Shown here: positions 26,677-37,494 of the stretch, one piece after another
Layout of the letters: each line of letters starts with the position of its first letter
How positions within the stretch are numbered: the stretch's first letter is position 1
Assembly: GCA_913057515.1 (NCBI GenBank)
Contig: CAJXOJ010000008.1
Span: forward strand, 1-64,000
Source of the DNA: an uncultured Cycloclasticus sp.
Lineage (GTDB): Bacteria > Pseudomonadota > Gammaproteobacteria > Methylococcales > Cycloclasticaceae
Length of the DNA: 64,000 nt
Direction: 5' to 3'
Program-made: the position numbers and the translations under genes
The notes under the pieces: model-generated
Told to the model about the DNA's origin: nothing
Databases searched by the model: none
Seen by the model: only the letters and a program-made list of their open reading frames with translations

Positions 26677-26770
26677 ACCGTTACCAGCTTTATCATTTAA
26701 ATAACAAAGCAGTCACTAATGGATTGAGCTAAAATAACAGCTGTTTATTTCTGTTGGTTTACTTATTGAT

Positions 26771-28129
26771 ATGACAAACTCCCCACAACATGAGAACACC
26801 CATGAGCACTTACGTTTACTCACTGGTAACTTAGATAGTGGCGCGCTTTCACAAATCAAACGACAAGTTAACGAACTCCATCCTGCTGAAATAGCGAACC
26901 TACTAGAATCACTACCTCTCCAACACCGACGCATTGTTTGGGAACTAACTAATCCAGAATTAGCAGGCGATATCCTCGTTGAGGTTAACGATGAAGTGCG
27001 CCAAGGCTTGATCGAACATACCGATGAGAAAGACCTCATTACCGCAGCTGTTTCTTTGGAAACAGATGATTTAGCGGATATTTTTGAGGACCTTCCACAA
27101 GCTGTTTTACATCAGGTTGTCCGTTCCATGTCAAACCAAGACAGGCGACGACTGCAATCGGTCATGTCGTATGATGAAGATAGCGCAGGCGGCCTCATGA
27201 ACCCCGATGTCGTCACCATCCGACCGAATGTCGACCTAGATGTCGTCTTAAGATATTTAAGGCAACGTGGTGAGCTTCCCGCCAATACTGATAAGTTGTT
27301 TGTTGTTGATAGAGAAGACAGATACCTTGGTATCTTGAATATTTCAGATTTACTAACGCAAAGTAAAAAAGAGTCCGTTAGTCGTGTGATGCTAACCGAT
27401 CAAAAGGCGCTACCCCCAAGCCTATCCGCGAATGAAGTTGCCTTATTTTTTGAAGATTACAACCTACTCTCCGCACCCGTTGTTGATGAGAAAAATCATT
27501 TATTAGGCCGAATTACAGTCGATGATGTCGTCGATGTTATTCGTGACGAAGCCGACCGCTCTATTTTAAACTTGGCCGGTCTTGATGAAGATGACGACAT
27601 GTTCGCGCCTGTTACCAGAAGCGCTAAACGCCGAGCAGTTTGGCTCGGCATCAATTTATTTACCGCTTTCTTAGCCGCCTGGGTCATTGGTCTTTTTGCA
27701 GCAACCATTCAACAAATTGTTGCCCTCGCCGTGCTAATGCCCATTGTTGCTAGTATGGGAGGGATCGCAGGCAGCCAAACGTTAATGCTGGTCATTCGCG
27801 GTATTGCGCTTAACCAGATTGGTAAAAGCAACTCGCGCTGGCTACTTTGGAAGGAATTAGCCGTTGGTGGCCTTAATGGCCTACTTTGGGCTAGTGTCGT
27901 CGCTGTTATCACAGCGCTTTGGTTCCAAAACCAAGCCCTTGGGTTATTAATCGGTGCTGCTTTGGTTATTAACTTCATCGGTGCTGCACTCGCAGGGGCC
28001 ACCATTCCATTAACATTAAAACGCTTGAATATTGACCCCGCGATTGCCGGTGGCGTTATATTAACAACCGTTACCGATGTGATTGGTTTCTTTTCTTTTT
28101 TAGGGCTAGCAGCCCTCTTCTTAACGTAA
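26771..28129 (+). CDS. mgtE: Magnesium transporter MgtE
   Basis: A 452-residue Mg2+ channel. The N-terminal superhelical domain (about 10-130) has ELHPAEIANLLESLP and DLADIFEDLPQAV. A pair of CBS domains (about 135-255) includes AGGLMNPDVVTIRPNVDL and NHLLGRITVDDVVDVIRDEA. Five C-terminal helices carry the pore signatures VLMPIVASMGGIAGSQTLMLVIRG split by the family and a final TTVTDVIGFFSFLGLAALF with the pore Asp. In known MgtE the cytosolic domains sense Mg2+ and gate the pore. It stands alone, 94 bp after rapZ, and converges on pmbA. Confidence 0.96.
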   Translation: MTNSPQHENTHEHLRLLTGNLDSGALSQIKRQVNELHPAEIANLLESLPLQHRRIVWELTNPELAGDILVEVNDEVRQGLIEHTDEKDLITAAVSLETDDLADIFEDLPQAVLHQVVRSMSNQDRRRLQSVMSYDEDSAGGLMNPDVVTIRPNVDLDVVLRYLRQRGELPANTDKLFVVDREDRYLGILNISDLLTQSKKESVSRVMLTDQKALPPSLSANEVALFFEDYNLLSAPVVDEKNHLLGRITVDDVVDVIRDEADRSILNLAGLDEDDDMFAPVTRSAKRRAVWLGINLFTAFLAAWVIGLFAATIQQIVALAVLMPIVASMGGIAGSQTLMLVIRGIALNQIGKSNSRWLLWKELAVGGLNGLLWASVVAVITALWFQNQALGLLIGAALVINFIGAALAGATIPLTLKRLNIDPAIAGGVILTTVTDVIGFFSFLGLAALFLT

Positions 28130-28137
28130 ACGCTTAA

Positions 28138-29493
28138 CTAGGTACCGGCCAGCGTCATTTGCTTGATTAAGATAGAGCCTGTTCGCGTATTACCCCTTAA
28201 GTCCACATCATTGCCAACCGCTATAATAGATTGGTAAATCTCTTTTAAATTGCCGGCTATGGTCACCTCTTCAACCGGAAATTGAATCTCACCATTTTCA
28301 ACCCAATAACCTGCTGCGCCTCTAGAATAATCGCCGGTCATCGTATTAACACCCTGACCTATCAACTCTGTTACTAAAAGCCCTGTATGCATTTCTTTCA
28401 ACATACCCTTAAAATCTAAGCTTCCAGGTTTAACCGTCAAGTTATGTACACCACCTGCATTAGCCGTACTTTTTAAACCTAGCTTTCGCGCAGAGTAACT
28501 GCTCAAAACATAACCTTGTACAACGCCTTCAGTAACAATATTTGTAGCCGATGTCGCGACCCCTTCAGAATCATACGCAGCACTGCCCATGGCTTGGGGT
28601 AACAGTGGTTGCTCATAAATATCAATAAATGAAGGGAAAATTTGCTGCCCTAAACTATCCAGTAAAAAAGATGATTTACGGTATAAATTTCCACCTCTAA
28701 TCGCTGAAATAAAGTGCCCTATTAATCCCCCACTGACTTCAGCAGCAAACATGACGGAGCATTTTCTAGTGCTGATTGATTTGGCGCCTAAACGTCTGAC
28801 TGTTCGTTCAGATGCCTTCTCGCCAACCGCGATAGGGTCTTCCATATCACTCGCTTTACGCGCTGTGGTATACCAATAATCACGCTGCATACTGCCATTG
28901 TGTTCACCAATCACTGAGCAACTCATACTGTGACGACTGGCTGGGTAACCGTGGTTAAACCCAAGACTATTAGCTAAGACACGCGTTCCCTCAAATGTTT
29001 GTATACTCGCGCCTTCTGAATTCGTAATGTTCTTATCATAAAAACGTGCTGCATTTTCACAAGCTATCGCCATTTCTATCGCCTCTTCCGTGCTCACCGC
29101 CCATGGGTGATGTAAGGATAGGTCAGGAAAATGAGTCGCTAATTGTTCTTTGTCTGGCAACCCAGAAAAAGGGTCTGCTTCAGCATATTGTGCAATAGCA
29201 CACGCAGCGGAGACCATTTCTTTTATAGATGATGCATCAAGTTTGGTAGAGCTAGCAGAGCCTTTCTGCTGGCCTTTATAAACAGTAATTCCAATGCCTT
29301 GATCTCGGTGATGCTCAATGGTTTCAACGTCACCTAATCTCGCATTAACCGACAGCCCTTGCCCAACACTAATCGCCGCCTCTGCTTGACCAGCGCCCTG
29401 CTTTTTAGCCTCTAATAAAATATCAGCGGCAATATTTCTCAAACGTTCTGTTTCATGCTCGTTGCATACTGATGTTATGTTTGAATCAGGCAT
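28138..29493 (-). CDS. pmbA: PmbA (TldE), partner of the TldD metalloprotease
   Basis: A 451-residue TldD/PmbA family protein. PmbA is the subunit lacking the zinc site; with TldD it forms a heterodimer that cleaves unfolded peptides, including microcin B17 leader and CcdA. Marks: [35 protein letters not shown] in the N-domain split by family motifs, and [37 protein letters not shown] and [29 protein letters not shown] near the C-terminus. Its start overlaps the tldD stop by 8 bp. Confidence 0.95.
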   Translation of the reverse strand: MPDSNITSVCNEHETERLRNIAADILLEAKKQGAGQAEAAISVGQGLSVNARLGDVETIEHHRDQGIGITVYKGQQKGSASSTKLDASSIKEMVSAACAIAQYAEADPFSGLPDKEQLATHFPDLSLHHPWAVSTEEAIEMAIACENAARFYDKNITNSEGASIQTFEGTRVLANSLGFNHGYPASRHSMSCSVIGEHNGSMQRDYWYTTARKASDMEDPIAVGEKASERTVRRLGAKSISTRKCSVMFAAEVSGGLIGHFISAIRGGNLYRKSSFLLDSLGQQIFPSFIDIYEQPLLPQAMGSAAYDSEGVATSATNIVTEGVVQGYVLSSYSARKLGLKSTANAGGVHNLTVKPGSLDFKGMLKEMHTGLLVTELIGQGVNTMTGDYSRGAAGYWVENGEIQFPVEEVTIAGNLKEIYQSIIAVGNDVDLRGNTRTGSILIKQMTLAGT

Positions 29494-30928
29494 GTGTACC
29501 CCCTACGGTAAGACCATCAATTTTAAGTGTTGGTTGCCCAACACCAACGGGCACACTTTGACCCTCTTTGCCACAGGTTCCAACGCCTTGATCTAACTTA
29601 AGGTCATTACCCACCATGCTCACTTTGGTTAGCACATCCGGACCATTACCGATTAACGTTGCCCCCTTAACTGGTGAGGTGATTTTTCCATTCTCAATCA
29701 AATAGGCCTCACTGGCTGAAAAAACAAATTTGCCAGAGGTAATATCCACCTGCCCACCAGCAAAGTTTACTGCGTATAAACCATTTTTTACCGAGGAGAG
29801 GATATCATCTGGGTCACTTTTACCCGCTAACATGTAGGTATTAGTCATTCTAGGCATTGGTAAATGCGCATATGATTCACGTCGCCCGTTTCCTGTCGCA
29901 GCATGCCCCATCAGGCGTGCATTCATTTTATCGTGCATATAGCCTTTCAAAATGCCATTTTCAATCAAGGTGGTACATTGGGTTTTTGTTCCTTCATCAT
30001 CAACCGATAATGAACCGCGTCTACCGTCTAAAGTGCCATCATCAACAACTGTACACAAAGGTGATGCTACTTTTTCACCGATTCGCCCACTAAACGCGGA
30101 GCTACCTTTGCGGTTAAAATCACCCTCCAAGCCATGCCCTATTGCTTCATGAAGTAAAATACCTGGCCAGCCTGGGCCTAAAACAACCGTCATCGTACCG
30201 GCTGGTGCATCCACCGCCTCTAAATTAACTAAGGCAAGGCGTACCGCTTCACGCGCATAGCTCATCGCTCGGTCATCTTCTATAAAATACTCGTAGCCTT
30301 GTCGCGCACCGCCGCCAGAGCCACCCTGTTCTCGACGTCCATTATCTTCGACAATCACGCTCACATTCATGCGCACTAATGGACGAATATCAGCACTTAA
30401 GTGTCCATCTTCAGCCGCGACCAGCACCACTTCGTAAACACCCACCAAACTAATGACCACCTGTTCGACACGTGAATCGATTTCTCGCGTTTGTTGGTCA
30501 ATACGCTTTAACAGGGCAATTTTCTCTTCACGACTCATGCTATTCAATGGATCTATAGCGGCGTATAAAACAGGCACTTTATTAAAAGACGTCGGTTTTA
30601 AAATACCTGAGCTGCCTAAGCTTGCGATTGACTTAACGCTATTCGCTGCCTCTAGCATGTTCGGCATAGTCAGGTCCTCGCTATAGGCAAAGCCGGTCTT
30701 TTCTCCACTCACGGCACGTAAACCAACGCCCTGTTCTATATTGTAATTACCATCCTTCACAATGCCGTCTTCAAGTACCCACGATTCACTGCGCGATGAC
30801 TGGAAATAAATATCCGCCTGATCAATCTGGTTTGATAATAAATGACCCATCACTTGGTCTATATCGTTAATTGATAAACCTGCGGGTTTAAGAATTAAGC
30901 TTTCTGCTTGCTGAATTAAATCGCTCAT
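29486..30928 (-). CDS. tldD: TldD metalloprotease
   Basis: A 480-residue zinc protease. The metal and catalytic motif [11 protein letters not shown] (about residues 261-271) is intact, and the third ligand Cys is expected in [19 protein letters not shown] near the C-terminus. Other marks: [19 protein letters not shown] and [17 protein letters not shown]. It works with PmbA and is cytosolic. Its start shares one base with the amidase stop, and it precedes pmbA directly, an unusually tight form of a pair that is scattered in E. coli but close in Pseudomonas. Confidence 0.96.
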   Translation of the reverse strand: MSDLIQQAESLILKPAGLSINDIDQVMGHLLSNQIDQADIYFQSSRSESWVLEDGIVKDGNYNIEQGVGLRAVSGEKTGFAYSEDLTMPNMLEAANSVKSIASLGSSGILKPTSFNKVPVLYAAIDPLNSMSREEKIALLKRIDQQTREIDSRVEQVVISLVGVYEVVLVAAEDGHLSADIRPLVRMNVSVIVEDNGRREQGGSGGGARQGYEYFIEDDRAMSYAREAVRLALVNLEAVDAPAGTMTVVLGPGWPGILLHEAIGHGLEGDFNRKGSSAFSGRIGEKVASPLCTVVDDGTLDGRRGSLSVDDEGTKTQCTTLIENGILKGYMHDKMNARLMGHAATGNGRRESYAHLPMPRMTNTYMLAGKSDPDDILSSVKNGLYAVNFAGGQVDITSGKFVFSASEAYLIENGKITSPVKGATLIGNGPDVLTKVSMVGNDLKLDQGVGTCGKEGQSVPVGVGQPTLKIDGLTVGGTHA

Positions 30929-31758
30929 TAATCTCTCATTATTGATAGCCGCCTATGCTGAATAGCTGGCAGACTTTTTCTAACTCGGTTTAGTGTTGAC
31001 TTCTTGAGTGTTGAGATAATCATACCTTCACTAACATCTAGTTCAGATAATACCTCCCCCCAAGGGTCAACAATCATACTATGTCCATAGGTTGAACGGC
31101 CATTATTATGTAGCCCACCTTGATTGGCTGCGATCAAATAACAGGTATTTTCTACTGCTCTCGTTCGGCATAATAAAGCCCAGTGCGCTTGGCCAGTTAG
31201 TTCAGTAAAGGCCGATGGTGCTACAAAAAATTGCGCACCTTGTTGCAACAGCGCCCGATAAAGTTCAGGGAAACGAAGGTCGTAACAAATTGACAAGCCC
31301 ATAACGCCAAAGGGTGTATCCACTACCACAGGTTCAGTACCCGCAACGAAGGTATCTGACTCCCGATAACGGCCTTTCTCATCGGCTATATTAACATCAA
31401 ATAAATGTATTTTATGGTAGTAGCTAACCTGCTCACCCGCACCATTATAAACGATGCATGTGGCATAGACTTTATCCTCTAAAGTAGACTTAATCGGCAT
31501 AGAGCCAGCCACTATCCAGCAAGCATGTTTTTTTGATAACCCACTCAAAAAATCCTGAATAGCTCCCTTACCTAAGGTTTCTGATATGGATAACAGCTGC
31601 GCTGAATGTTTCGCCATTAATGCAAAATTCTCAGGCAATACGACCATCTGAGCGCCATTAGAAACAGCCAACCCAACTTGAGTCGATACTGTGTCCAAAT
31701 TATCACTCAGTTGATCAGATGAGCACATCTGAACTGCCGCTACTTTGAACTCATTCAT
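30928..31758 (-). CDS. Carbon-nitrogen hydrolase (nitrilase/Nit2-like amidase)
   Basis: About 276 residues from ATG 31758 ([13 protein letters not shown]); the longer frame to 31827 would run through the end of yhdP and is not needed. An ATG at 31764 is equally possible. The catalytic triad of the family is visible: Glu in [10 protein letters not shown] (about 44), Lys in YHKIHLFD, and Cys in [17 protein letters not shown]. This subgroup (Nit2/YafV/YbeM-like) removes deaminated glutathione or omega-amides. In Pseudomonas it sits at the same place between yhdP and tldD. Its 5' end overlaps yhdP by 8 bp. Confidence 0.92.
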   Translation of the reverse strand: MNEFKVAAVQMCSSDQLSDNLDTVSTQVGLAVSNGAQMVVLPENFALMAKHSAQLLSISETLGKGAIQDFLSGLSKKHACWIVAGSMPIKSTLEDKVYATCIVYNGAGEQVSYYHKIHLFDVNIADEKGRYRESDTFVAGTEPVVVDTPFGVMGLSICYDLRFPELYRALLQQGAQFFVAPSAFTELTGQAHWALLCRTRAVENTCYLIAANQGGLHNNGRSTYGHSMIVDPWGEVLSELDVSEGMIISTLKKSTLNRVRKSLPAIQHRRLSIMRD

Positions 31759-34700
31759 CGTCATACACTGAGTCAGCAGCCAGCCCTTCACCTTGTTCAT
31801 CAAAAGGTAATTGGCCCACCGTTGCATCGTATATTGGAGTTAACACACTGCCCACGAAACCAAATATTTTCCCACCCGGTTGACTGATTTGTTTTATTTT
31901 AGGATCACTCCAAGGGCCGGTTGCACGAAACTGATAACCCGTTAATTTATTGACTGTTTTGCCTGCAACCTTTTGTGCAATATATACAGCAGCACCAACT
32001 AACGGCCCTCCTGCAATAACACCTGCCAATGGTAAACTTTCTGTTGTTTTAGGTGTCACAGTAATCAGCTGATCTAATGTCTCATCCGCTAAGTTAATAT
32101 GACCTTGAAAATCTAATCGGGCCGATGGACTTTCTAGATAAAAACGCTTCGTTTGCGCCTTACCATCGAGCACAGTGAAACGCCCTTTTGCTTTATCAAA
32201 GCTCAGTCCTTTTTCGACTAAATCACTAAAATCAAACTGCAAACGCCTCTGCAAGGTATTCAAACTCAATAACCCAAAAATGCGCCCGATACCTGGTTCT
32301 ACCTCTAATAAACGACCTTGACCCGATTTGATTTCGCCATAGCCATTTAAATGCTCTTTTGAAAAATCTTGTGGTTCGCCTGGCCAGTTAAGATCAAAAT
32401 CAACCTCTACCGGTGCCCCATTTAACTTATCAGTCAGCTCAGTTTCTTTTAATAATGAACCTAAAGACTCACTGCTGAGCTTGCCGCTTAAACCAGTAAG
32501 GCTTTGTCCATCTTTTAGCTCCCAGGCCCCCTCTGCTTTGAAGTTATCTCGAGCTGATGTTAACGTCAGTAATTTAATAATCATCCCTTTACTCTTCTGA
32601 CGAAGTTGTAGGGTCAATTTTCCCAACCGTGACTCGCCAATTAAAAGCGTTTTACTATTAATATCAATATTAGGAAAATCAGTCGGGTTCACAGGTGACT
32701 TCTTATCGCCATTAAGTTGTTCACCAATCGGTGGTAGACGCAGTGAATCTAAATTTAGGCTTATTTTTTTTTCACCATCCAAACGATCTGGAATATCGTA
32801 ACGGCCTGTAATAACTGGGCTACTGATTTCACCCAGCCATGCTGATTTTTTGTGTTCGCCAGTCACAAAAATATTATCAAACGTCGTCTCAAACCATTTA
32901 AGTTTTTTTACTCTAAGGTTCAATTGGTTAACAAGCGGTTCTGTCGATGGGCTGACAGCCTCTATTGCCAATTTATTTTTCCATTCAAGAATATTCAATT
33001 CGTCCATTATTCCAGATAACTGAATCCCTGGTTTTTTGGGTAATAATGCCGCAGTTTTACCAAAGTGGATATCCGCTTTGGTAAACTCAAGTTTCTTTGA
33101 CGAGTTCTCAGACAGCTGGATATAAGTTTTCAAATCAGCACCGTACGATGCCTTAATAGGTAATGACTGCCCACCCAATGTTAGCGCCACTTCAAAAGGC
33201 ACCTTACTATTTTTATGCTTGCCCACAGGGGCAGGTAAATCTATGTTTATCCCACTAAGATTACTATTAAGCATTACCGTTGAAGAGCTAGCTGTAACCA
33301 AACCACTGTGTGGCAGTTCGACTTTCATCGTCGCTGCGCTACGCCCAGCGATATACTTCCAAACATCGGATGGGTATTTTTTTGCAATATTGCCTATGTC
33401 TAATTGTCCTTTACCGTCGATAATCGTGCTTTTTTTCTCAGCCTTTATATCTACTTCCAGCTTTTCACCCAAAACATGCCCTTTAATAGACTTTCCACTT
33501 AACCCATTTTCATCATATTTAATAACACCTTCAATACCATTAATCGCTAGGTCTAAATTTGGCAGCTTTAATGTATTTCCTTTTAATCGTGCTACGGCAT
33601 GAACTTTGGGTTCCAGTCTCTTCCTTAGCGGTATATCAATAGTTAAATCGACAACACTGGGGCCAGAAACAGAGCTATGATCTAACAAAGTACCAACACG
33701 TTGACTGATAGGCGACTGTTTAAAAAACCTATACAAGCCATTGAGGTCATCATCAATGTGCCCGTTCACATGTAAATAATGATCGGTTTCGAAATCAGCG
33801 ATACCCACACTAACTTGATTCAATTGGTTACCAGCAATTTCTCCCTTATGTGCAACAATCTGCATGCCTTCATTTTTGAACTCCACCTCAGCAGATACCC
33901 CCATAACATCAGGCCATTTATCTTGATAATGCAAACGAATATCTTCAGTTTCAAACAGAACTTGAAATACACCCGTTTTTTGACGAAATGGAAAGTCAGA
34001 TAACACACCCTTTAACAGTACTCCACCACCGTTAACGGAACCGCTTATAAAAGCTTGATCCAACCATTTAACAAGCTCTTTACCCATAATCCCAACCGGT
34101 AAATAAAGAGAGGTGAACTCGCTCTTCGCGCTTGAAAAATTTGTTTGCAAATCAATAAAGGCTTGCCCAATATTTTCTGGAAGTTTAACGTTGAAACGCG
34201 TCTGTGTTGAAATATGTGGTGACGTCAATGTTATAGCATCTGAGTTTATACTCCAGCCATTGTTGTTATGTGCCCATGTCAACAGACCCTCTAACTTATC
34301 GACAATAATAGAGTCTCTAAACAAAGGACTAAAGTTAACGGCCCCTTTTTCCATATTAAGATCTAGCCAGCCTTTATCTTGTGTTGAGCAGCCTGTTCCA
34401 GAAAAGTTATTTATAGTTGGCCATGCTTTATAGGACTGACTAGAAAGCCCTTTTATCTCTCCACAAGTAGCCCACTCTAGTTGCTCACCCTTCTTGCTAA
34501 GCAAAACGTTCGCTTTGTTTAAATACCCTTTTATTTCAAGCTTCTCAAATAGGCTTGCATACGACTGATCTAAGAGGTTTGAATAATTCAAAACATCTGT
34601 CATCGCTTGCAAATTCACCTCTTTTAACGATCCAGAAATAAAAGCGTTGTCGTCTATATCTGATCGGTATTGCACGCTAAATTGGCTTTTTTCTTGTATC

Positions 34701-35665
34701 GTACCTTTCGTTTTAAATGCAACATCCCAAGCATCCAAATACCAACCGTCTACGATCTTTTTCCAAGCAAAATAGCCACTCAAGTTTGATAGATTTAATT
34801 CCCCATCAGTCTTCAAAAGACTCGCTTTTCTAATCAACACTTTTCCTTTGACATCAGCTAGCCTTGCTGAGCGCCAAGCACTCCATAATTCAATATCACC
34901 CTCACCTTCATCGATAGAAAAATTATCTATTTTTAGTCGTGTTAAATACTGCTCGATATTAACTTTGCCTGCTTTAAGGTAAGCCTTAGCATCCCATTTT
35001 GAGCTTGATAAAACATCGCCTATGACCCGAGCTGTTAAATTGAAAGAACCACCACCCGTTTCTTCTGGCAAGCTAGCCGTCACATTAAGTGCGTGCTCGT
35101 TACCCTTGTTTTGAATGATAATATTTGCCTTTTCAAAGGTCATATCTGGCAAATCTCGAAGCCCATCTTGCCATGTAATTTGACTGTCAATAAGCTCAAA
35201 GTGTTCGCCTTCTAGCAACCAAGAAAAATTGCCTGATGGGCTGTCATCGAGTTGCTCACTTGACAAACCAACAATGGATAAATGCCCATCACTAAACCGC
35301 TTAACCTTGATGCTGGTATTAACGATTGACATTTTGTTTGGCTCGAATTGACCAACTATAAAGTTAAGTGGATTAAACGATAGGCGTATTTCACCAATAC
35401 TGAGAGTGTTTTTTTGATTATCGAGCTCATCTAACGTAATACCGGTTAGGCTCAGCTGTGGTGTAAAGCCACTCATATTGGCCGATAGGCTGCCGATATG
35501 AACCTCACCACCTATTTCTTCGGCTAAGTATGTTTCAAGTTCTTTTTTGTATATTGGAATATCAGCTAAAAAGAAACGCGCAACCACAATGAGCACCGCC
35601 AGCACACTAATACTAACGGTAAAAACCCATAACAAAGAATGGCCAAATAGGCGAACTTTACTCAT
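31751..35665 (-). CDS. yhdP: YhdP-family AsmA-like inter-membrane lipid transport protein
   Basis: A 1304-residue protein anchored by one N-terminal helix (HSLLWVFTVSISVLAVLIVVARFF split by family). The long periplasmic part is made of repeated short beta strands (repeating-beta-groove/AsmA-like), with conserved spots GEVHIGSLSANMSGFTPQLSL near the start, and at the C-terminus VDFDLNWPGEPQDF, SGQGRLLEVEPGIGRIFGLLSLNTLQRRL and the YhdP end PLAGVIAGGPLVGAAVYIAQ. In E. coli YhdP, TamB and YdbH move phospholipids to the outer membrane. It follows rng by 16 bp and overlaps the amidase, matching the Pseudomonas order. Confidence 0.95.
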   Translation of the reverse strand: MSKVRLFGHSLLWVFTVSISVLAVLIVVARFFLADIPIYKKELETYLAEEIGGEVHIGSLSANMSGFTPQLSLTGITLDELDNQKNTLSIGEIRLSFNPLNFIVGQFEPNKMSIVNTSIKVKRFSDGHLSIVGLSSEQLDDSPSGNFSWLLEGEHFELIDSQITWQDGLRDLPDMTFEKANIIIQNKGNEHALNVTASLPEETGGGSFNLTARVIGDVLSSSKWDAKAYLKAGKVNIEQYLTRLKIDNFSIDEGEGDIELWSAWRSARLADVKGKVLIRKASLLKTDGELNLSNLSGYFAWKKIVDGWYLDAWDVAFKTKGTIQEKSQFSVQYRSDIDDNAFISGSLKEVNLQAMTDVLNYSNLLDQSYASLFEKLEIKGYLNKANVLLSKKGEQLEWATCGEIKGLSSQSYKAWPTINNFSGTGCSTQDKGWLDLNMEKGAVNFSPLFRDSIIVDKLEGLLTWAHNNNGWSINSDAITLTSPHISTQTRFNVKLPENIGQAFIDLQTNFSSAKSEFTSLYLPVGIMGKELVKWLDQAFISGSVNGGGVLLKGVLSDFPFRQKTGVFQVLFETEDIRLHYQDKWPDVMGVSAEVEFKNEGMQIVAHKGEIAGNQLNQVSVGIADFETDHYLHVNGHIDDDLNGLYRFFKQSPISQRVGTLLDHSSVSGPSVVDLTIDIPLRKRLEPKVHAVARLKGNTLKLPNLDLAINGIEGVIKYDENGLSGKSIKGHVLGEKLEVDIKAEKKSTIIDGKGQLDIGNIAKKYPSDVWKYIAGRSAATMKVELPHSGLVTASSSTVMLNSNLSGINIDLPAPVGKHKNSKVPFEVALTLGGQSLPIKASYGADLKTYIQLSENSSKKLEFTKADIHFGKTAALLPKKPGIQLSGIMDELNILEWKNKLAIEAVSPSTEPLVNQLNLRVKKLKWFETTFDNIFVTGEHKKSAWLGEISSPVITGRYDIPDRLDGEKKISLNLDSLRLPPIGEQLNGDKKSPVNPTDFPNIDINSKTLLIGESRLGKLTLQLRQKSKGMIIKLLTLTSARDNFKAEGAWELKDGQSLTGLSGKLSSESLGSLLKETELTDKLNGAPVEVDFDLNWPGEPQDFSKEHLNGYGEIKSGQGRLLEVEPGIGRIFGLLSLNTLQRRLQFDFSDLVEKGLSFDKAKGRFTVLDGKAQTKRFYLESPSARLDFQGHINLADETLDQLITVTPKTTESLPLAGVIAGGPLVGAAVYIAQKVAGKTVNKLTGYQFRATGPWSDPKIKQISQPGGKIFGFVGSVLTPIYDATVGQLPFDEQGEGLAADSVYDDE

Positions 35666-35681
35666 TAGCTATCCGTATGCA

Positions 35682-37133
35682 CTAGACCAAAACCACATCA
35701 TATTGTTCTTGGCTAAATTCATTTTCAGCTCTAAATCGAATACGAATGCCAACGAAAGACTCCAAGTCAGCCAGTGTCGTCGATTCTTCATCAAGCAGCA
35801 TATCGACAACTTCATTGGATGCTAAAACCAACAGTTCCTTTGCCTCATACTGACGTGCATCACGTATTATTTCACGGAAAATCTCGTAACATGTTGTCTC
35901 AGGCGTTCTAACCTGACCGGTACCTAAACAAGTTGGGCAGGGCTCGCACATGACTCGTTCCAAACTGTCCCTTGTTCGTTTACGTGTCATTTCAACTAAA
36001 CCCAACTCAGACACGCTACTAATCGTATATTTTGCGTGGTCTTTACTCATCGCTTTTTCTAATACCGTCAATACCGCTTCTTTATGCGCCTCATCATGCA
36101 TATCAATGAAATCGATAATAATAATACCGCCTAAATTTCTAAGCCTTAACTGACGTGCTGTAGCATGAGCGGCTTCCATATTAGTCTTAAAGATAGTCTG
36201 CTCTTGGTTAGTTCGACCTAAATAACTACCGGTATTAACATCCACTGTCGTCATCGCTTCAGTTTGGTCAAATACCAAATGCCCACCTGATTTTAAAGCC
36301 ACCTTTCGCTCCAAGGCTGCTTTAATTTCGCTTTCAATACTATACATATCAAACAATGGACGATTGCCTTTATAGAGCTCTAATAAAGGTTTTACTTCTG
36401 GCATAAACTTGTCTGAAAAATCCATCATTTTGTCAAAATTAGTTCTCGAATCGATCACTATTTTAACCACTGAGGTCTGATACCAATCCCTTAAGATCCT
36501 TAATGCTAAAGGCAAATCCTCATATATAAGCCCAATCGGTATATCTTTGATTTGTGGACTAATAGCATCCCAAAGCTTACTAAGAAACAACATATCGGCA
36601 CGAATACTGTCTTCGTTAACACCTTCTGACGCGGTTCTTGCAATATAGCCGCCTGCATACCCTTGTGCCTTAAAAACCTCCATACACTCCAACAACCTTT
36701 CTCGTTCGGCGTCACCTTCTAGTTGCTGGGATAGCGCCAACTTCTCTGAATAGGGCAGAAACACCTGGTATCGAGACGGGATTGAAATACTCATCGTTAA
36801 ACGCGGACCTTTCGTTCCAATCGGTGCTTTCAACACCTGCACAACAATGTGTTGGCCTTGTTGTAAAAACCGCTCAATCCCTTTTTCTTCTGAAGGTATT
36901 TCGCCATCCACTAACACATCTGATGCATGCAAAAAACCTGCTCGGCCCAGACCAATTTCAACAAATGCTGCTTGAATACCCGGCATCACACGACATATTT
37001 CACCGCGGTATAAATTACCAACAATATCGCGCTTACGTTGGCGCTCAATAATCAACTCTTGTAATACACCATTTTCAAGCACTGCCACTCTGGTTTCAGG
37101 TGGTGTGATATTGATTAGAATTTCATCGCTCAT
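35682..37133 (-). CDS. rng: Ribonuclease G
   Basis: A 483-residue endoribonuclease that matures the 5' end of 16S rRNA and decays some mRNAs. The N-terminus MSDEILINITPPETRVAVLENGVLQEL and the S1 domain (about 38-125; GNLYRGEICRVMPGIQAAFVEIG) precede the catalytic RNase E/G domain. There the Mg2+ Asp residues lie in TTVDVNTG and IIIDFIDM, and the Zn-link cysteines in CEPCPTCLGTGQV (about 403-415). It lacks the long RNase E tail, so it is RNase G (E. coli 489 residues). Confidence 0.96.
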   Translation of the reverse strand: MSDEILINITPPETRVAVLENGVLQELIIERQRKRDIVGNLYRGEICRVMPGIQAAFVEIGLGRAGFLHASDVLVDGEIPSEEKGIERFLQQGQHIVVQVLKAPIGTKGPRLTMSISIPSRYQVFLPYSEKLALSQQLEGDAERERLLECMEVFKAQGYAGGYIARTASEGVNEDSIRADMLFLSKLWDAISPQIKDIPIGLIYEDLPLALRILRDWYQTSVVKIVIDSRTNFDKMMDFSDKFMPEVKPLLELYKGNRPLFDMYSIESEIKAALERKVALKSGGHLVFDQTEAMTTVDVNTGSYLGRTNQEQTIFKTNMEAAHATARQLRLRNLGGIIIIDFIDMHDEAHKEAVLTVLEKAMSKDHAKYTISSVSELGLVEMTRKRTRDSLERVMCEPCPTCLGTGQVRTPETTCYEIFREIIRDARQYEAKELLVLASNEVVDMLLDEESTTLADLESFVGIRIRFRAENEFSQEQYDVVLV

Positions 37134-37494
37134 TCTATTGCCAGACCCTTGGTTATTTATATTGAATGGTTATTCAATCGTTTGCATCTCACTTTACTAT
37201 GAAAGCACTTTTTTCTGCTGCGATTTTACTCTTATTAGCCTCTAAACTTTGTCATACAGACGGTAAAATCAATATTTAGCTTGTTAACGGCATTTGTTTA
37301 TATAATCTCATTCGGGCAAGTCTTAATACCTACGAAACGTCTAACTAAGTAACTCGTCTAAAATTGCTTAAACCAAACCCCCTCTCCTGTTGCAAAAAAG
37401 CCTTTTATATCAAAAAAACTCATGACTTAATGGTTTTAGCCTAACTGGCAGGCATTTCACTACTGAGCAGCAATGTGCTTACATTTACTTGACA
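37134..37494. other. Non-coding gap between rng and maf
   Basis: No supported gene. Bases 37161-37178 form a small perfect hairpin (ATTGAAT, GGTT loop, ATTCAAT) in the leader region of rng. A 26-codon plus-strand frame at 37199-37279 looks signal-peptide-like but has no ribosome site. No terminator with a U-tract was seen. Confidence 0.5.

Noticed and set aside
31759-31827. N-terminal extension of the nitrilase-family gene
   Set aside because: The added residues (from codon 31827) lie wholly within the yhdP coding region and do not resemble the family start.
37199-37279. 26-codon plus-strand frame with a hydrophobic, signal-like sequence
   Set aside because: There is no ribosome site, no lipobox and no recognisable family (the final part is unlike entericidin); it may be chance.
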